From contig JAQFWX010000013.1 in NCBI GenBank assembly GCA_027605045.1, positions 496,001-560,000 of the forward strand: 64,000 nucleotides of DNA, written 5' to 3'. Under the pieces are notes generated by a model, which was not told where the DNA came from, ran no database searches, and worked only from the letters and a program-made list of their open reading frames with translations. Of the stretch, positions 31,960 through 43,099 are shown piece after piece (positions within the stretch are counted from its first letter, which is position 1; each line of letters begins with the position of its first letter). The position numbers were made by a program, and so were the translations under genes. The DNA is from Phallus indusiatus. Lineage: Eukaryota; Basidiomycota; Agaricomycetes; Phallales; Phallaceae.

Positions 31960-33335
31960 ATGAACGGATGGGGACAGTGGGGACAGTGGAGAGTGCTCCG
32001 GAACCTTAGAGGTGTTTCCACGGTAGCCAATTGCGTAGATTTCTCCTCAGACGGCGTGCTGTTGCTGCATTACACTCTCCCTTCATTTCGAGTCACAGAT
32101 CTGAGAAATGGTCGTGAATTAGTTAAGATTGATTTGGTTGACACTGTCTCTGTCATAAAGTGGATTCCAAGTTCTCGTAGAATTTCTGAACCCATGGAAG
32201 TGGTTGCTGGTTTCATCGATGGCTATGTCACTATTTTCCAGTGCTACCTCGGCTGTGAGCCGGTAAGTAAAGATTAGTTCTGTAAATATTATCAACGTGA
32301 AATGAGAATAGGCACAACTGAGCGCACTCGTTCTGGACGGACATCACCCTAGTTCTGTCACCTTCATAGCTATGGACAGCCAATACACTTACCTTGTCGC
32401 AACTTCGGGGAATAGATCTGTAAAGATATGGAAGAAAATACAAAATCCAGGTATTGAAATCATGTCATAAATGAAAACCTTCACTCACTGTTAACATTGT
32501 CAAAGATGTTGATTGGGAGCAGCACATGACTTTAGATTTAAGCAATCCAAACATACGAATAGCCACCAATACTTTGATTGGCATCGATTTTATCAAGAAC
32601 AGCACTCATCTTATACTCTGTTCTAGCGACGAAGTCAAGTATGCAGAAGTTTGAGTTGAGTTTTGCCATATTTGAAGACTAATAATTGCCGTCAGTTGTT
32701 TCAATGTTAGTTCTAAACAAGTCATGTGGAGGGTTTCGTTAGTATCGTTTGGGTAATATATGAAGTCACGTATCCCATAAATTCTGATATTCTGATTTAT
32801 CTTAGGAAGTGTAAATATATGCAATATTTCACCCATCCAACTACCCCTGACAGCCACACCCTTGTTCTGCTGGTTAATCAGCCCAATCAACTTACGCAGG
32901 CCCTCATTTATGACCTCAGAGATCGTCGAACTCTAAAATCATGTATCCTTATACCAGAGAATTTTCGACATACATCGGTAATCAATCTATCTCCTAAACA
33001 CACATATCTCGTTTTCGTAGGTCAAATGGGCAAAATATACTTTTATGATATTTGGAACGAAAGGTATTCGGCAATAAAAACCTCAGGTATGCTCTATTTC
33101 CAGCTTAACTACATATATTCTTACGAGGGTAGAGCAAAAACAGCGAATCTTAACGAGTTTGGCAGTAAGCTTGCCTGTCTTATTGTCTTTTCCTGTTCTT
33201 AATTCACGGTAGAGTTATGTTGATGAAACTCACCGGAGGAGAACACTTTTGGCAACCTCTTTTAACGTTCTTGGGTCCGAAAACTCGGCTATAATTCAAA
33301 TATGGCACTACAGTCTGTCTACACTCCATCTATAA
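31960..33335 (+). CDS. Cargo gene: WD40-repeat protein 1
   Basis: The start is MNGWGQWGQWRVLRNLRGVS at 31960, immediately after the mariner element, whose duplicated TA contributes the A of ATG. Blades visible in order: VANCVDFSSDGVLLLHYTLP (31 kb end), VVAGFIDGYVTIFQCYLG (32220), MDSQYTYLVATSGNRSVKIW (32380-32440), FIKNSTHLILCSSDEV (32590-32635), QALIYDLRDRRTLKSC, INLSPKHTYLVFVGQMGKIY (32990), and a C-terminal SENSAIIQIWHYSLSTLHL ending at 33335. At least five short introns are used. WD40 propellers are protein-interaction scaffolds. The pattern resembles a WD40 family expanded in Agaricomycetes (recall, not searched). Confidence 0.7.
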
Positions 33336-33339
33336 TTGT

Positions 33340-34090
33340 TGACTTCGCAAACATTTTCTGACGCCTTAAATTAGCCCCCTGGTGGAAATTTTTTATATTA
33401 CTGAAGGATTTAAGATATGTGTATCCGACATTTGCGCTTGCCCTTCTGCTTCTGTCTATATACTCCTGTAATTGCTCGTTTTTGTCTCATGCTTCCGTGA
33501 CCGAAGGAGACAATGCCGGAGACAAAGGAGATTCAACTGTCGATGCAATCCACGGCAAGTAATGTTTTGTTGAACGTTGAGTTAAATATGAATTGTTATA
33601 ATATTAGAACGATGCCTGATATATTTCCCACATTTGGGACCTTCCTGCGCGTGCAGAAATCGTCCAAGCAACTTGAGCTTTCATTTTCTGAAAACGATGA
33701 TAAATCAACATAGTCTGGGAATAAATCAGAGCTGGTATTTGTACTGTAAAATAATCTGATAACTTTGAGTCTTGATATGTATATAGCAGCGTGCAAACAT
33801 GTCTGAGTTATAGGTGAGGAGGAATTTCGGAAATTCAGAATGAATAAAGGACGATTTATTATCTTAGAATGTGTAAGATCCTTCAACAATGCCTAAATTG
33901 ACAGATATTTGGAGACCATTTTCAGTTGATCTGATACACGTGGTGAAACAAAGAATAAGAATCAGACTAACAACGTGGATGGCTGTGGATTGGGTAACCC
34001 AGCGACCCTGCCGCCACCACGGAAGCTAAGCGAAGGTTTTTTAAAAAAAAAAAATGCGTGAAAGGTACGTGATCTGCAACTCACGGAAGA
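33340..34090. other. Intergenic; no supported gene
   Basis: Convergent 3' ends of the two WD40 genes face this stretch. Small frames occur on both strands (near 33513 and 33889), but neither shows a domain or plausible exon structure. Confidence 0.35.
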
Positions 34091-34099
34091 TCTTTTCCA

Positions 34100-35450
34100 A
34101 AGATGAAGATGCTCCAACGAGCTGTTGGAGCCTAACGGCTCAATAGCCCGTCCGATGGCAGCAATCAGCTGAGTATCTGAGGTTGTGCTTGTATATGCCT
34201 AAAATAAAAATAAAAATTAACCGCTCAATAATTAGAAAAAAATTTGTACATTCACTATTTGAATCAGCTTGAGATCTTGAGAGCATTAGCTTGATGGAAT
34301 TTGCGATAACCAAACAGAATGTACAATCACCTAAATTTTTCGTAAATGGGGTTTGTAAAAGTTTTCCTCCAGTGCTCCAGATGCATATATATCCCTGATC
34401 TGACCCGGAAAAAAAGCAAGTGTTGGAAAGGAACCCAACTTGTTTGGGAACATTGATTGTAGTCTTGACATGAAATGTTCTAATGAATCTCATCGTCTCC
34501 AAATCATATAAATCGACTCCTGACGACAGGTTTCCAATAATAAGGTGCCTGCTATCGGGAGAAATGGCACTTGTTCCACTGAGTGAAGTTTACTTTAACT
34601 GAACATACACTTTGGAAGACCACATACATTCTGGTCTCAACCCTTACACGATCCAAAAGTTCCCCTGTTTTAGCATGAAATTTGAATCTTAAGAAAGGAT
34701 GAAATATAATCATAATTAAAGACCAGAAGTATGATATGATCAAAACGTACATTGCTTCTCGCCCTTGTAAGAAACACAACAATATATATTCTCCTTTGTA
34801 ATAAAATTGAACTGTACGCGCTTTATGGCCCTTAGGATGCGTGTACGTCCAACACGGCATTAAAACGTCTGTAAACGTGTAATGCAGCTATGTGCCGTAT
34901 GTAATTCAAGTCAATCAACACTCACAATCAACACGAGACTGCCATACAGCTAAAGAAGAATTGGAGATGACGGCGACTCGTCGTGAATGATAACAAACAT
35001 CGATGCCCTCAATTGTGTGTTGGAAAGGCTTCATCACACCGAGATTTGTGAATATCATGTCCTTGATAAATTAGTTAGTTGTACATGTCTAGTAGGTCAT
35101 CCGCGCATGTCCCAAAATGCACCCACTGAGCTGCAGGAATATTGATGGAGACTACCATCCATACATCCAAATATCAGGATAGAATTATCTTCGCCTGAAG
35201 AAAAGGCTCTATACCAAATCACGAAAGAGACAGCGCCGCGATCTGCGTTCGTCGCTAACTTGCGTATTATTTCTCCGTTTTGACAATCATAAATTGAGAC
35301 GTGCCCGGTGTCGTCTACCCACATATGTCCTTCAGTTCACTACTGCTGTTCAGTCAATACTCTGAGATAATTACCGCATGCTGCCAGGAAGTGTCCGTTT
35401 GGATGAAAAGCAACAGCATTTATGGGCGTCGTGTTAGGTTTGAAAGGAGT
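34100..35450 (-). CDS. Cargo gene: WD40-repeat protein 2
   Basis: Minus-strand exons: TPFKPNTTPINAVAFHPNGH then FLAACG (35380-35450), an intron of about 45 bp, HMWVDDTGHVSIYDCQNGEI (35270-35330), FVIWYRAF...ILIFGCMDGSLHQYSC (35120-35210), TYTHPKGHKARTVQFYYKGE (34800-34850), then ETMRFIRTFHVKTTINVPKQ, VGFLSNTCFFSGSDQGYICI and WSTGGKLLQTPF (34350-34500), and a last exon TSDTQLIAAIGRAIEPL. These are successive WD40 blades of the same general family as protein 1. The 5' and 3' ends are not settled: an upstream exon is likely, and the terminal exon may continue across a T-rich tract near 34045. It is convergent with WD40 protein 1. Confidence 0.65.
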
Positions 35451-35499
35451 CTTGGTAAGGTAGTACCAAATTTTTCCCTATAAATCTCCAAAGTCATAT

Positions 35500-36260
35500 C
35501 TTGTATTCGAAATAATTATTTCCTAAATAACATACCGGGCCTGAAAACATAGAGCAAAACGACAAGCAACTTTGAAGGTTTAGTATGAGTCTGAGTTCTA
35601 TTTGAAAATTCCCATTGTAATTGTCGGGCTCAACAATTTATGCGGAAATAAGTTCTCCGCGTTGATCAAACTCTCACAAGGTACAGCTTAAAACTTCGAA
35701 AATAAACGTTTGACTAGTTCTTAAAATAGTCATTGGCCGAGTTAAAAACCCTAGATCTGGAATTACCTCACCATTACACCCTCTTCTCAACAAGCCTCAC
35801 GAGTCTCAATTTTGGGGCTGAACACGGAACTTCTGATTATTACTTGATATCGATCTAATCAGCTTGCCAGTCCGAGTCCTTACGGTGCGATTCTAATAGC
35901 GACCCTGCAAGGGCGTGCAAAGTCTCCGGTTCCACCGGAACAAGCCACTATTATGTCAGACTTTTTTTCAAATTAAGCCAAATAAAACAAGTGATGAGTT
36001 GTAGGTACTTGTATGTAAATTAACGGGACATTCTGACCCTGTAGAAAGAAGCAGGCATTCTCGCGCCAGTGAATGCCTGATTTGCATGAGGGTGCGATTG
36101 CGCGAACAACTTGATGATGTGCCGCGCGTATGCAAAGCCAATGCATATCAAACTTGGGTCATAAGGCAAAACTGCTGCTGGACATGCGTTAACGGTCAGT
36201 CAGATTCGTTAAGCATGACTTTTGAAGTGAATTTTAAGTTTATAAGGATACGCATATACA
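35500..36260. other. Intergenic region upstream of the RING gene
   Basis: Presumed shared promoter region of the divergent WD40-2 and RING genes. No repeat ends or further coding blocks were seen. Confidence 0.3.
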
Positions 36261-36267
36261 CATACCG

Positions 36268-37138
36268 ATGAAAGTCTCAGACTTACCCATGTCTTCTTGT
36301 AAAACGAATCTATCCAAACGTCGCAGAAGTGTATCCCCTATTTATATTTCGTCTGATACAGACGATGCAGATAAAGACGAGATTTTGTTATACCGTGATC
36401 AAATCTATCAATCTGTAAGCGAATCCGAGTCATGGTACTATAGCCTCACGCACGTCACTCATCTTTCCATTTGCGCTGATAGCTAAAAAGACATCAAGCT
36501 GATGTGATGGGGGGTTTTCAGAAGACTTTGTCCGTACAGAACTCACGGCACGAAATGGTAGCATGATCTCTTCATACTCACTTTTTCCGATGGCGCTGAA
36601 ACAGCATTTATAGGAAATCACCAAACTTAAGGAAACCATTACGCGCTCCGAAGGACAGCTTCGCGAGTTAGAGGTGAGCTTCTGAGAACTGTTGTCTATT
36701 TATTCATTCAATCTTCCAACAGGACAGATACACGATGCTCACCGAGATTTGTCAGTGCGGAATTTGTCGAGAAATCTTTGTTCTCCCCTTCATGTAAGTT
36801 GCCGCGATTTTTATTATCTCCATACCTAACGACAGTGTAAAAGGATTATCGAATGCCAACATCTATTTTGCGGAGACTGCCTTCGCTCCTATTTCGTTAA
36901 TAATTTAAACGCCTTCGGAGTCCATGGGAGATGTCCTGTTTGTCGAGCTATCATTATAGATTCCCCAGTTGAAGCCAATCCCCCCATTCTTGACATCACA
37001 CTCGCGTTATCAGGTCGTCCCCGTCAAGAGAACAACGAAAATGTTGGAACCGTACCCTTGATTTCTCAAGAATTACTTTCTAAGAAAAGTAATCTTAAAC
37101 TATGGTTTACGCAGTCTTTCGTAAATGATTTCTTTTAA
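36268..37138 (+). CDS. Cargo gene: RING-finger protein (probable E3 ubiquitin ligase)
   Basis: Exons 36268-36414, 36614-36673, 36723-36793 and 36836-37138. N-terminal basic/Ser-rich region (SKRRRSVSPIYISSDTDDAD), a short coiled coil (EITKLKETITRSEGQLRELE), then a C3HC4 RING: CGICREIF, ECQHLFCGDC, and CPVCRAII, with a C-terminal tail ending FTQSFVNDFF. RING proteins bring ubiquitin-conjugating enzymes to substrates. The third splice junction is one base out of frame with GT-AG sites, so either a non-standard site is used or the gene has a frameshift. A coiled coil just before the RING is common in fungal RING proteins. Confidence 0.75.
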
Positions 37139-37248
37139 CTAGGCTTCCAAATTGATTTTGTCGGAGCGTGTACTAATCATAACGTACTAGTACTATGTAA
37201 ATGTCTGAGTATATGCATATAAACAGTAGTTCCAAATGACAGATATCT

Positions 37249-38040
37249 TCAACATAACGGCGAACATTCCTTTCTATGATATCTTGCAACACTTTGGGGT
37301 AAAACCCAGCTAGGTTTGAGATCGCGTCTAATGAGTAAAACTCTGTCATTCAGAACAGGATGATTCACGCCTTCTTGTATCGGTTGCCAATGCGCTCCAT
37401 TCTGAGAATACCTAATCCATATACCTTCCACCTTTTTATTACAGATTTGGAGGAAAAGATCTCCATCATTAAGACCTGGAGAGTTTGCAGATAATGTTGG
37501 GGCATCGCCTGCGCCATGCTTTACATGCCAAGTTGTAAAGTAAGGAGTGTTATTTATTCTTTTTTTGTATGGTCCTGCGTTGCTGTGTGAAGAAGAGTTT
37601 TCTTGAATTGTGACTGGCTGGATTGTCAGTACGTCTTCCGACTCCATCTCTGTCATGAAGCACACCCGGACATCGTTTATGTTGGATACTGTTGATAGAT
37701 CTGTCTGAGGCTGATGCCCACTTGATTTTGATAGTATGGTCAAAGAATCAATAGTTGTCTTTCTTGAATATCTCCTAGGTATGCATACTGCTTGTTATCG
37801 ACGAGTGTTCGAGGGTAAGAAAGTTAACATACAAATCATTGGAAGTAACACAGTCATACATATGAAGTCCAGGTTTCAAGCAATCTCTGAAAACCATTCA
37901 GAACTTAGGCGTTGATGTAGAAATATGTCTTACAGACGAAACACAGTCAGAGGTGTTGATGACATAGTAATATGATGTGCGTCCATCAATTGCAAAGTGC
38001 TCCTACGTCTAGTCGTGACAGTCTTCGGCCAGATATTCAC
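37249..38040 (-). CDS. Cargo gene: conserved-looking hypothetical protein
   Basis: The main exon (37249-37743) encodes NDVRVCFMTEMESEDVLTIQ, PYFTTWHVKHGAGDAPTLSA, NDGDLFLQICNKKVEGIWIR and YSQNGAHWQPIQEG, ending YHRKECSPLC. An upstream exon (about 37815-37880) reads DCLKPGLHMYDCVTSNDL. The composition and short introns support a real gene, but I recognise no domain. The 5' end is uncertain. Confidence 0.45.
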
Positions 38041-38127
38041 ACTTCAAAAAATCATCACGATCGCCCACATTACAAATGTGGGTGATGCTAATTTTATGGC
38101 AGCACGAGTTAGTTAGTAATTAATTAT

Positions 38128-38478
38128 TGTTAGGGCGACTCAGGGCACACACCTAGAGGAGGGAAAACCTAAGATCTATTGAGGGGCAGCGACTAACTAC
38201 TCACCTAGAGGAGGGAAAACCTAAGAGAACAAGCTTAGGTATCCCCCTCTAGGGAAAACGCATATAAGTACAGGATACGAAGCGCTCGACTGATCCCCAT
38301 GGGATCCGAGGAGATACAGACAGAAATCGAGGAAAATCGAAGAGATCGAAAAATCGAGAAAACGATGGAACTAATGGAAACGGCAAAGTACGGAAATGAA
38401 GGAAATCGTAACACGAAATGAAACCGAAAGAAATCGAAGAAATCGAATAATCGGAAAAGGCGCTAGCGTACCGTGACA
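38128..38478 (-). repeat. Solo LTR, family 2 (351 bp)
   Basis: Inverse orientation, TGTTAGGGCGACTCAGGG to GCGTACCGTGACA, perfect 5-bp duplication ATTAT (38123-38127, 38479-38483). Confidence 0.93.
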
Positions 38479-38598
38479 ATTATGATACCCTTCATGATCA
38501 AATATATTCTTTAAATAACATCTTGACTCGACAATGCCTGAAAACGAAAGATACATTATATCAAATATCAATTACAGCCAGTACTATAATACTATAGA

Positions 38599-40187
38599 TC
38601 AATGCGCAAGAGATGTCAAATTGTATGACCTGCTCACTTTCAATGCATGTCGTTCTTCTGACGGCAAGCTTCTGTACCATTCGGGATCATACACGTTTAC
38701 TGGCAAGAACGGGATTGGCAGACGGTCGGAAATGTGGGGGTTTTGAGGTGGACGAACTCGCTTATGCGGTAAGGTTCCTGGCGTAAATCTACAGCCAGAC
38801 GTATCCATTCGACGTGAGTGCATGTATATCAGGTCCAAGCGTAAGAGAAAGATATGAACCAATGGGTTCAGCCACTGTCGTTTTCGAACAGTATACACTC
38901 GTGTGTCGTCATCATTAGCCGATTTGTCTGAGCTCATTCCTAAAGCCCCTAGCTGATGGATTAAAGGAATATGAGGTCTAAGCTCAGCAAGTGATTGACA
39001 AGCCTCCGCCCGACGATAGAATAGCTACGTTTATAGATTAAGAGTGAGTTCAGGTTTGGAAAAGCACCGAAATTGAAAAACCGTACGCTTTTGCGGCGTT
39101 GAGCTCTATTCGCCTTCCCTTTATGCTGCTCGCGCTGAAGGGGATCCACACGATCTTTTTCCTGATTCCGATATTTTGTTCGTAAACCTCGGAAACAAAC
39201 AAGCCACATGTCATATACAGAATGCCGTTTTTCCTCAGCAATCTCATATGCTAAACGTTCACCCAATACTTGACTTGAGCCCTCTCGTGGATCGGCGAAT
39301 AACTCCTGCGCTTTTGTCAAGCGCATAAACGTCTCATAAAATACATTGAAGGCCTTCCGGTTCCAATTGGATGTAGGACGTCCGTCATAATGGATGCGAT
39401 AATCATCCTCCGTAGGGCCTGTACCTGGAGCACGAGTGTTTATAAAATTTCAAATTTCAAATTCGGAAGGTGGATCAGGGAGCCGGATCCCATCATCCTC
39501 TATCCTACCGATCAGCAGTCTGTTAAAATGAGTGCGAATAATGGCCTAGATTTTATTAGCAACAAACATAATTTTAAACACGAAGAATTTACTCAACCTT
39601 TTGATCGTTGAGCTTGGGTGTTTTCGCCTGATATCCAGGATGATAAAATGCTTTCTTTATATTCGTTGTCTGTCGCTGCCTTTTGTGATGAGGCCGCTCC
39701 GGTCTATAACTATAACCTTCATCGTCACCGAGATGTCCATCTGGCTGTCATCCTCCGGCATTTGCCCTTCTGTGAAACTCCGGTTCTGCGTTTGGATTCT
39801 GTGTAGGATAACAATTTGAACTTGTATATAGCGCTTTAGAAAATCACGAATCACCTCTGCTGCACGTGACGCATTGGTATTTAAAGTGCCAACAGGATTA
39901 GAGTAGGAGCTTGCCTGTCCTATTTGTCTGGACAATTTTAAGACCAAAATCGACTATACGTACGCCACTCACAAATTTGGGAAAGCACTCCGATCGGTAG
40001 GTTGGGATGCAGTCTGATTAGGTCTAACCTCGGAAGATAGATTTTGGAAGGCACTCTGATCAGCTGAAATTTCAGGTATACCACCAGAAGGCTGGAAAGC
40101 GCTCCTATCGGTCTGTGTCTCAATAGGGAGGTCCGTTGTTGCGCACCAAAATCTTCCTAATTGGGAAGGTCCCCTTTTTTTGTTCAA
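38599..40187 (-). CDS. Cargo gene: hypothetical protein with GMSSDKS motif, possibly broken
   Basis: The start at 40187 (MNKKRGPSQLGRFWCATT) precedes three short repeats of the type (T/A)D(R/Q)SAF(Q/P). Further exons read AAEVIRDFLKRYIQVQIVIL (about 39850), NWNRKAFNVFYETFMRLTKA (39330), ERLAYEIAEEKRHSVYDMWL with an Arg-rich segment (39050-39250), and a last exon LIHQLGALGMSSDKSANDDD, LPIPFLPVNVYDPEWYRSL, ending NLTSLAH. The arrangement Arg-rich region, GMSSD motif, NVYDPEWY recalls a large family of Agaricomycete hypothetical proteins (from memory). An apparent stop near 39460 (FEI then stop) suggests an unrecognised intron or a pseudogene. Confidence 0.45.
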
Positions 40188-40255
40188 GGCGGAGTTCTAA
40201 TCATCCAGAAATCCTATATTGACAACATCACCGCCTCAAAAATTCAAAACATAAA

Positions 40256-40912
40256 ATGACTACGTTCACATTCCATTACTCTTCATCAATATCTTTACCA
40301 ATCCCAAATTCCCCCACTGGATCACCAGTCCCATCTGATAATGATTCTATACCTCCATTTCGCTTTTCACCTTCTAGTCCCAGAACATACGATCTGGATC
40401 TCAATACGACTTTGTATACTTATAGTTCCCAGTATGCAAGTCTCGACATCGACTCGGAAACGTACTTGCCGAAGAAGCCTTCACCTCTTATTATTCGTCA
40501 GTGTAGAAGCTCAGATCTGGTTCACCCCGGGATCATGTTCGGAGAGAAAGTCTATATCGAGGAGAAACTAGACTGGTTTACAGTTGTTAATGTGTATTCG
40601 ACACCAGAATCAGCTATACGAGACTCGTATCGAATATGGTTAGCAACTCAAGATGGATTTGAATTCACGTTTTTAGTACTGGATGTGCCAAGTCGATGGG
40701 TAATCATGAAGGGCATGAATACTCAAAAACTCAGCCCTTACAGACCTGCGAATTTAATCCCAGAAGATACCCCACCATCACGATTCTCTCCACTTTCACC
40801 TCAAATTTCTCCGATACAATCATCCCCTTCCCTTCCCAGCTCCTCTTCCCCTACCAAGCGATCCTTCCGAAAGATCCGACGAGTTTGTTCTAACATTTTT
40901 GGACGAACCTAG
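40256..40912 (+). CDS. Family-A unknown gene, copy 3, intact (218 aa)
   Basis: Single-exon frame, TTCHYSSSISLP-like Ser/Pro-rich N-terminus, a globular core from about residue 45 to 150 (TTLYTYSSQYASLDIDSETY, CRSSDLVHPGIMFGEKVYIE, EKLDWFTVVNVYSTPESAIR, LDVPSRWVIMKGMNT), then a Pro/Ser-rich tail and a basic C-terminus (KRSFRKIRRVCSNIFGRT). It is the only undamaged copy of the three in the window. No known domain or catalytic motif is recognised. It is followed 105 bp later by family B in the same orientation, so the two form a repeated module. Its occurrence inside and outside the giant element shows it is an independent repeat, not original cargo. Confidence 0.7.
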   Translation: MTTFTFHYSSSISLPIPNSPTGSPVPSDNDSIPPFRFSPSSPRTYDLDLNTTLYTYSSQYASLDIDSETYLPKKPSPLIIRQCRSSDLVHPGIMFGEKVYIEEKLDWFTVVNVYSTPESAIRDSYRIWLATQDGFEFTFLVLDVPSRWVIMKGMNTQKLSPYRPANLIPEDTPPSRFSPLSPQISPIQSSPSLPSSSSPTKRSFRKIRRVCSNIFGRT

Positions 40913-41017
40913 AACAATAAAGATAGCGTACGAGGCAGAAACAATCAGATCCACTTATTTTTTCTTCTTCTTTCTTGAACAGTTCCCTTAGCGCTTCTTT
41001 CGTCTTGTTATCTCACT

Positions 41018-41597
41018 ATGTCGTACAACAACGAAAACTCCCAAAATTCTGTCCCCCATTTACAACTCCCATTTTTCCCCTTTACGTTCCGTTCTTCTCT
41101 CAGAACCGGCCCTAATCCTGACTTCCTTACCATAATCCGTGTCTACAACACCTTCACCTCCGAAATCAATATCGACGCTAATACAGTACTCCCCGCTACA
41201 CCTCCCCCATCTTTGGAAATAACCCTTCCTTACGATGATTTAGAACTAGAATACCCGAGCACTAACTCTATACGAACGAACGGACATCAATGTCATGCAC
41301 GAATCGTATGAGTTTGTCGGGTTCCTGAGAGCTCAAAGGGATGGAGTACTTATATGGAGATTAGTTTTTCGCAATTGGTTTTATGGATACGTACAGTTTC
41401 TATTTGTCGATGCCCCCCTATCCGTCATGCCACCTCCCCCAGACTTTTCAGACGATCTCACTCGCCCTCCTCCCTCATATCAAGAAGTGGAAAGCGATCT
41501 ATTCGAAGATCTGAGGCGACCATCTCTACCTACCCCTCACATCATTCTTCCACTGCCACGAAGAAACCGATCTCAGCAGCCAGAGCCAGATCAGTAA
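41018..41597 (+). pseudogene. Family-B unknown gene, copy 3, frameshifted
   Basis: It starts MSYNNENSQNSVPHLQLPFF and continues NPDFLTIIRVYNTFTSEINI, ITLPYDDLELEYP, where a 2-base deletion relative to copy 2 (near 41252) shifts the frame. The homologous sequence resumes as MHESYEFVGFLRAQRDG, WRLVFRNWFYGYVQFLFVD, then a Pro-rich tail (PPPPDFSDDLTRPPPSYQEV) ending QPEPDQ. The PPPSYQE segment resembles a PPxY motif, but no domain is recognised. Confidence 0.6.
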
Positions 41598-41599
41598 GA

Positions 41600-42436
41600 A
41601 GAATGAGATGGTATAGGTATGGTACAGGATAGAGGCAGCGCGGGAAGTGCCAGGTGTTGAGTCAGGCCAGGGCTGTGTCTCCAGCCGGTTTTGTTTTTCC
41701 TATTTTGATCTCTTCCTTGTTTTCTTTTGTTCTTTGTTTCAGTTCTCATCATTTTCTCCTATCAATGTATGTTGTTCTTTTTTGTTGTAATTGTATCCCC
41801 ATCATTCTCTCGCGATTCCCCTATCTTCCATATTTCTTTTGTTCTTTTGTTTCTTCCTGTTTGTTATCCCGGTGAACGATGAGTGATCGTCTCACCAATG
41901 CTATGTACTCTGAAAGGTATAAATACTGCATGTAAATACTTGTATCAGCAGCAATTCTACCGGACGAGTTGTCTCACAGTTTAAGTCTCAGTCAAGTTCA
42001 GTTTAAGTCAAGTTCAGCTCAAGTCAAGTTTCGCCTCTAGTCTATTTCTACGCTCATATCTATATCTTTGGATTAACTCTGAGTGAGGTCTCGGAGTATA
42101 AACTAGCGATTTTATTTCAGTTTATCACTTTCACTAACTCGCACAGGAATTCAGTCATCATTGATTGCAGGTCCTCTCTTTAGTCGCATTCCAAGTTCAT
42201 TGCCGACTTTCTGTTCACCCTCTCACTTGCACAGTTGCATACGATCTTTTATCATTGCAGTTGTTGTTGGTGTTTTTTTGTTGGTTTGATATCGACGCAT
42301 ACATCCCCCTCCATTCCCCACACACCCACCCTCTCTCACGTTGAATTCAGCACCAGGACACGCTCCACGGTAGACTTACCGACCTCGAAACAAAAATCTC
42401 ATTGTAGTCCGATCATTTATAGCCGGCACATTTAGC
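41600..42436 (+). repeat. Non-coding tail of the A/B module with TATA-like promoter and terminal repeat
   Basis: It matches 12726-13550 (inverse). It contains a TATAAATA box at 41920, iterated AAGTCAAGTTCAG repeats at about 41990-42035, pyrimidine-rich tracts, and the terminal sequence CCACGGTAGACTTACCGACC ... CACATCGGATCCTTACA ending at 42436. The corresponding left terminal repeat was not found upstream of 40256, so the left edge of this copy is undefined. Confidence 0.55.
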
Positions 42437-43090
42437 TATTCACATCGGATCCTTACACCGTGTGACCATGAACTGCGGCCATAATTGTTCCACTCGTTTG
42501 TGGAATAAGGGGAATCTACGTCTTTATGAGACTGAGCCGAACCTAAAAATGTAAAATCATACCGTCTCGCTCCGATTGAAAGCTGAGCCTGGTTAAAATT
42601 TAACGAAGATGAATATGAACACACAGAATTCTATCATACGCTCAGGAAGCTCATCGATGTCATTTCCAGTCATCATCCTTCTAACGGTATTACCGGCACC
42701 TTGGAAAACGTAGTATAATTTTCCAATATCAACTGACTTAATTTGTACCTTCCTGAGCATTCTCCGCCATCAAAACATCTAGTTTGATAACGTCATTGTG
42801 AGTAAAACTATACACAATATTTGCAAACTCTTTACCTTGTTCACCAATTCGCAGAGCCTGCCCAACGGTTGTATCCCCTGTAGAGCACACGACTCAATAT
42901 CAATTACCGCTTATTGAGCAGGTATTCTATCACTTTCCTTGTTCGTCCATTGTAAACTCCAACTAAACTACAGGCATTACAGTATCAAAAATCGTTCAGT
43001 ATACTATTTAGAAAAGCGCTTACAAAACATCAGAATTGCGTCGGGTATTTGTTTCGTGAGGACGATTAGATTGAAATTGAGTTGACGCTT
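42437..43090 (-). CDS. Possible cargo gene fragment abutting the A/B module
   Basis: Minus-strand exon-like blocks: KRQLNFNLIVLTKQIPDAIL (43080), GDTTVGQALRIGEQGK (42880), NDVIKLDVLMAENAQEG (42770), GNTVRRMMTGNDIDELPERM (42680), and AQLSIGARRYDFTFLGSAQS then NEWNNYGRSSW (42480-42570). They are separated by 45-60 bp introns. The gene stops at the A/B module's terminal repeat, which may have truncated its 3' part. No domain is recognised. Confidence 0.4.
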
Positions 43091-43099
43091 GGGGAAGGA

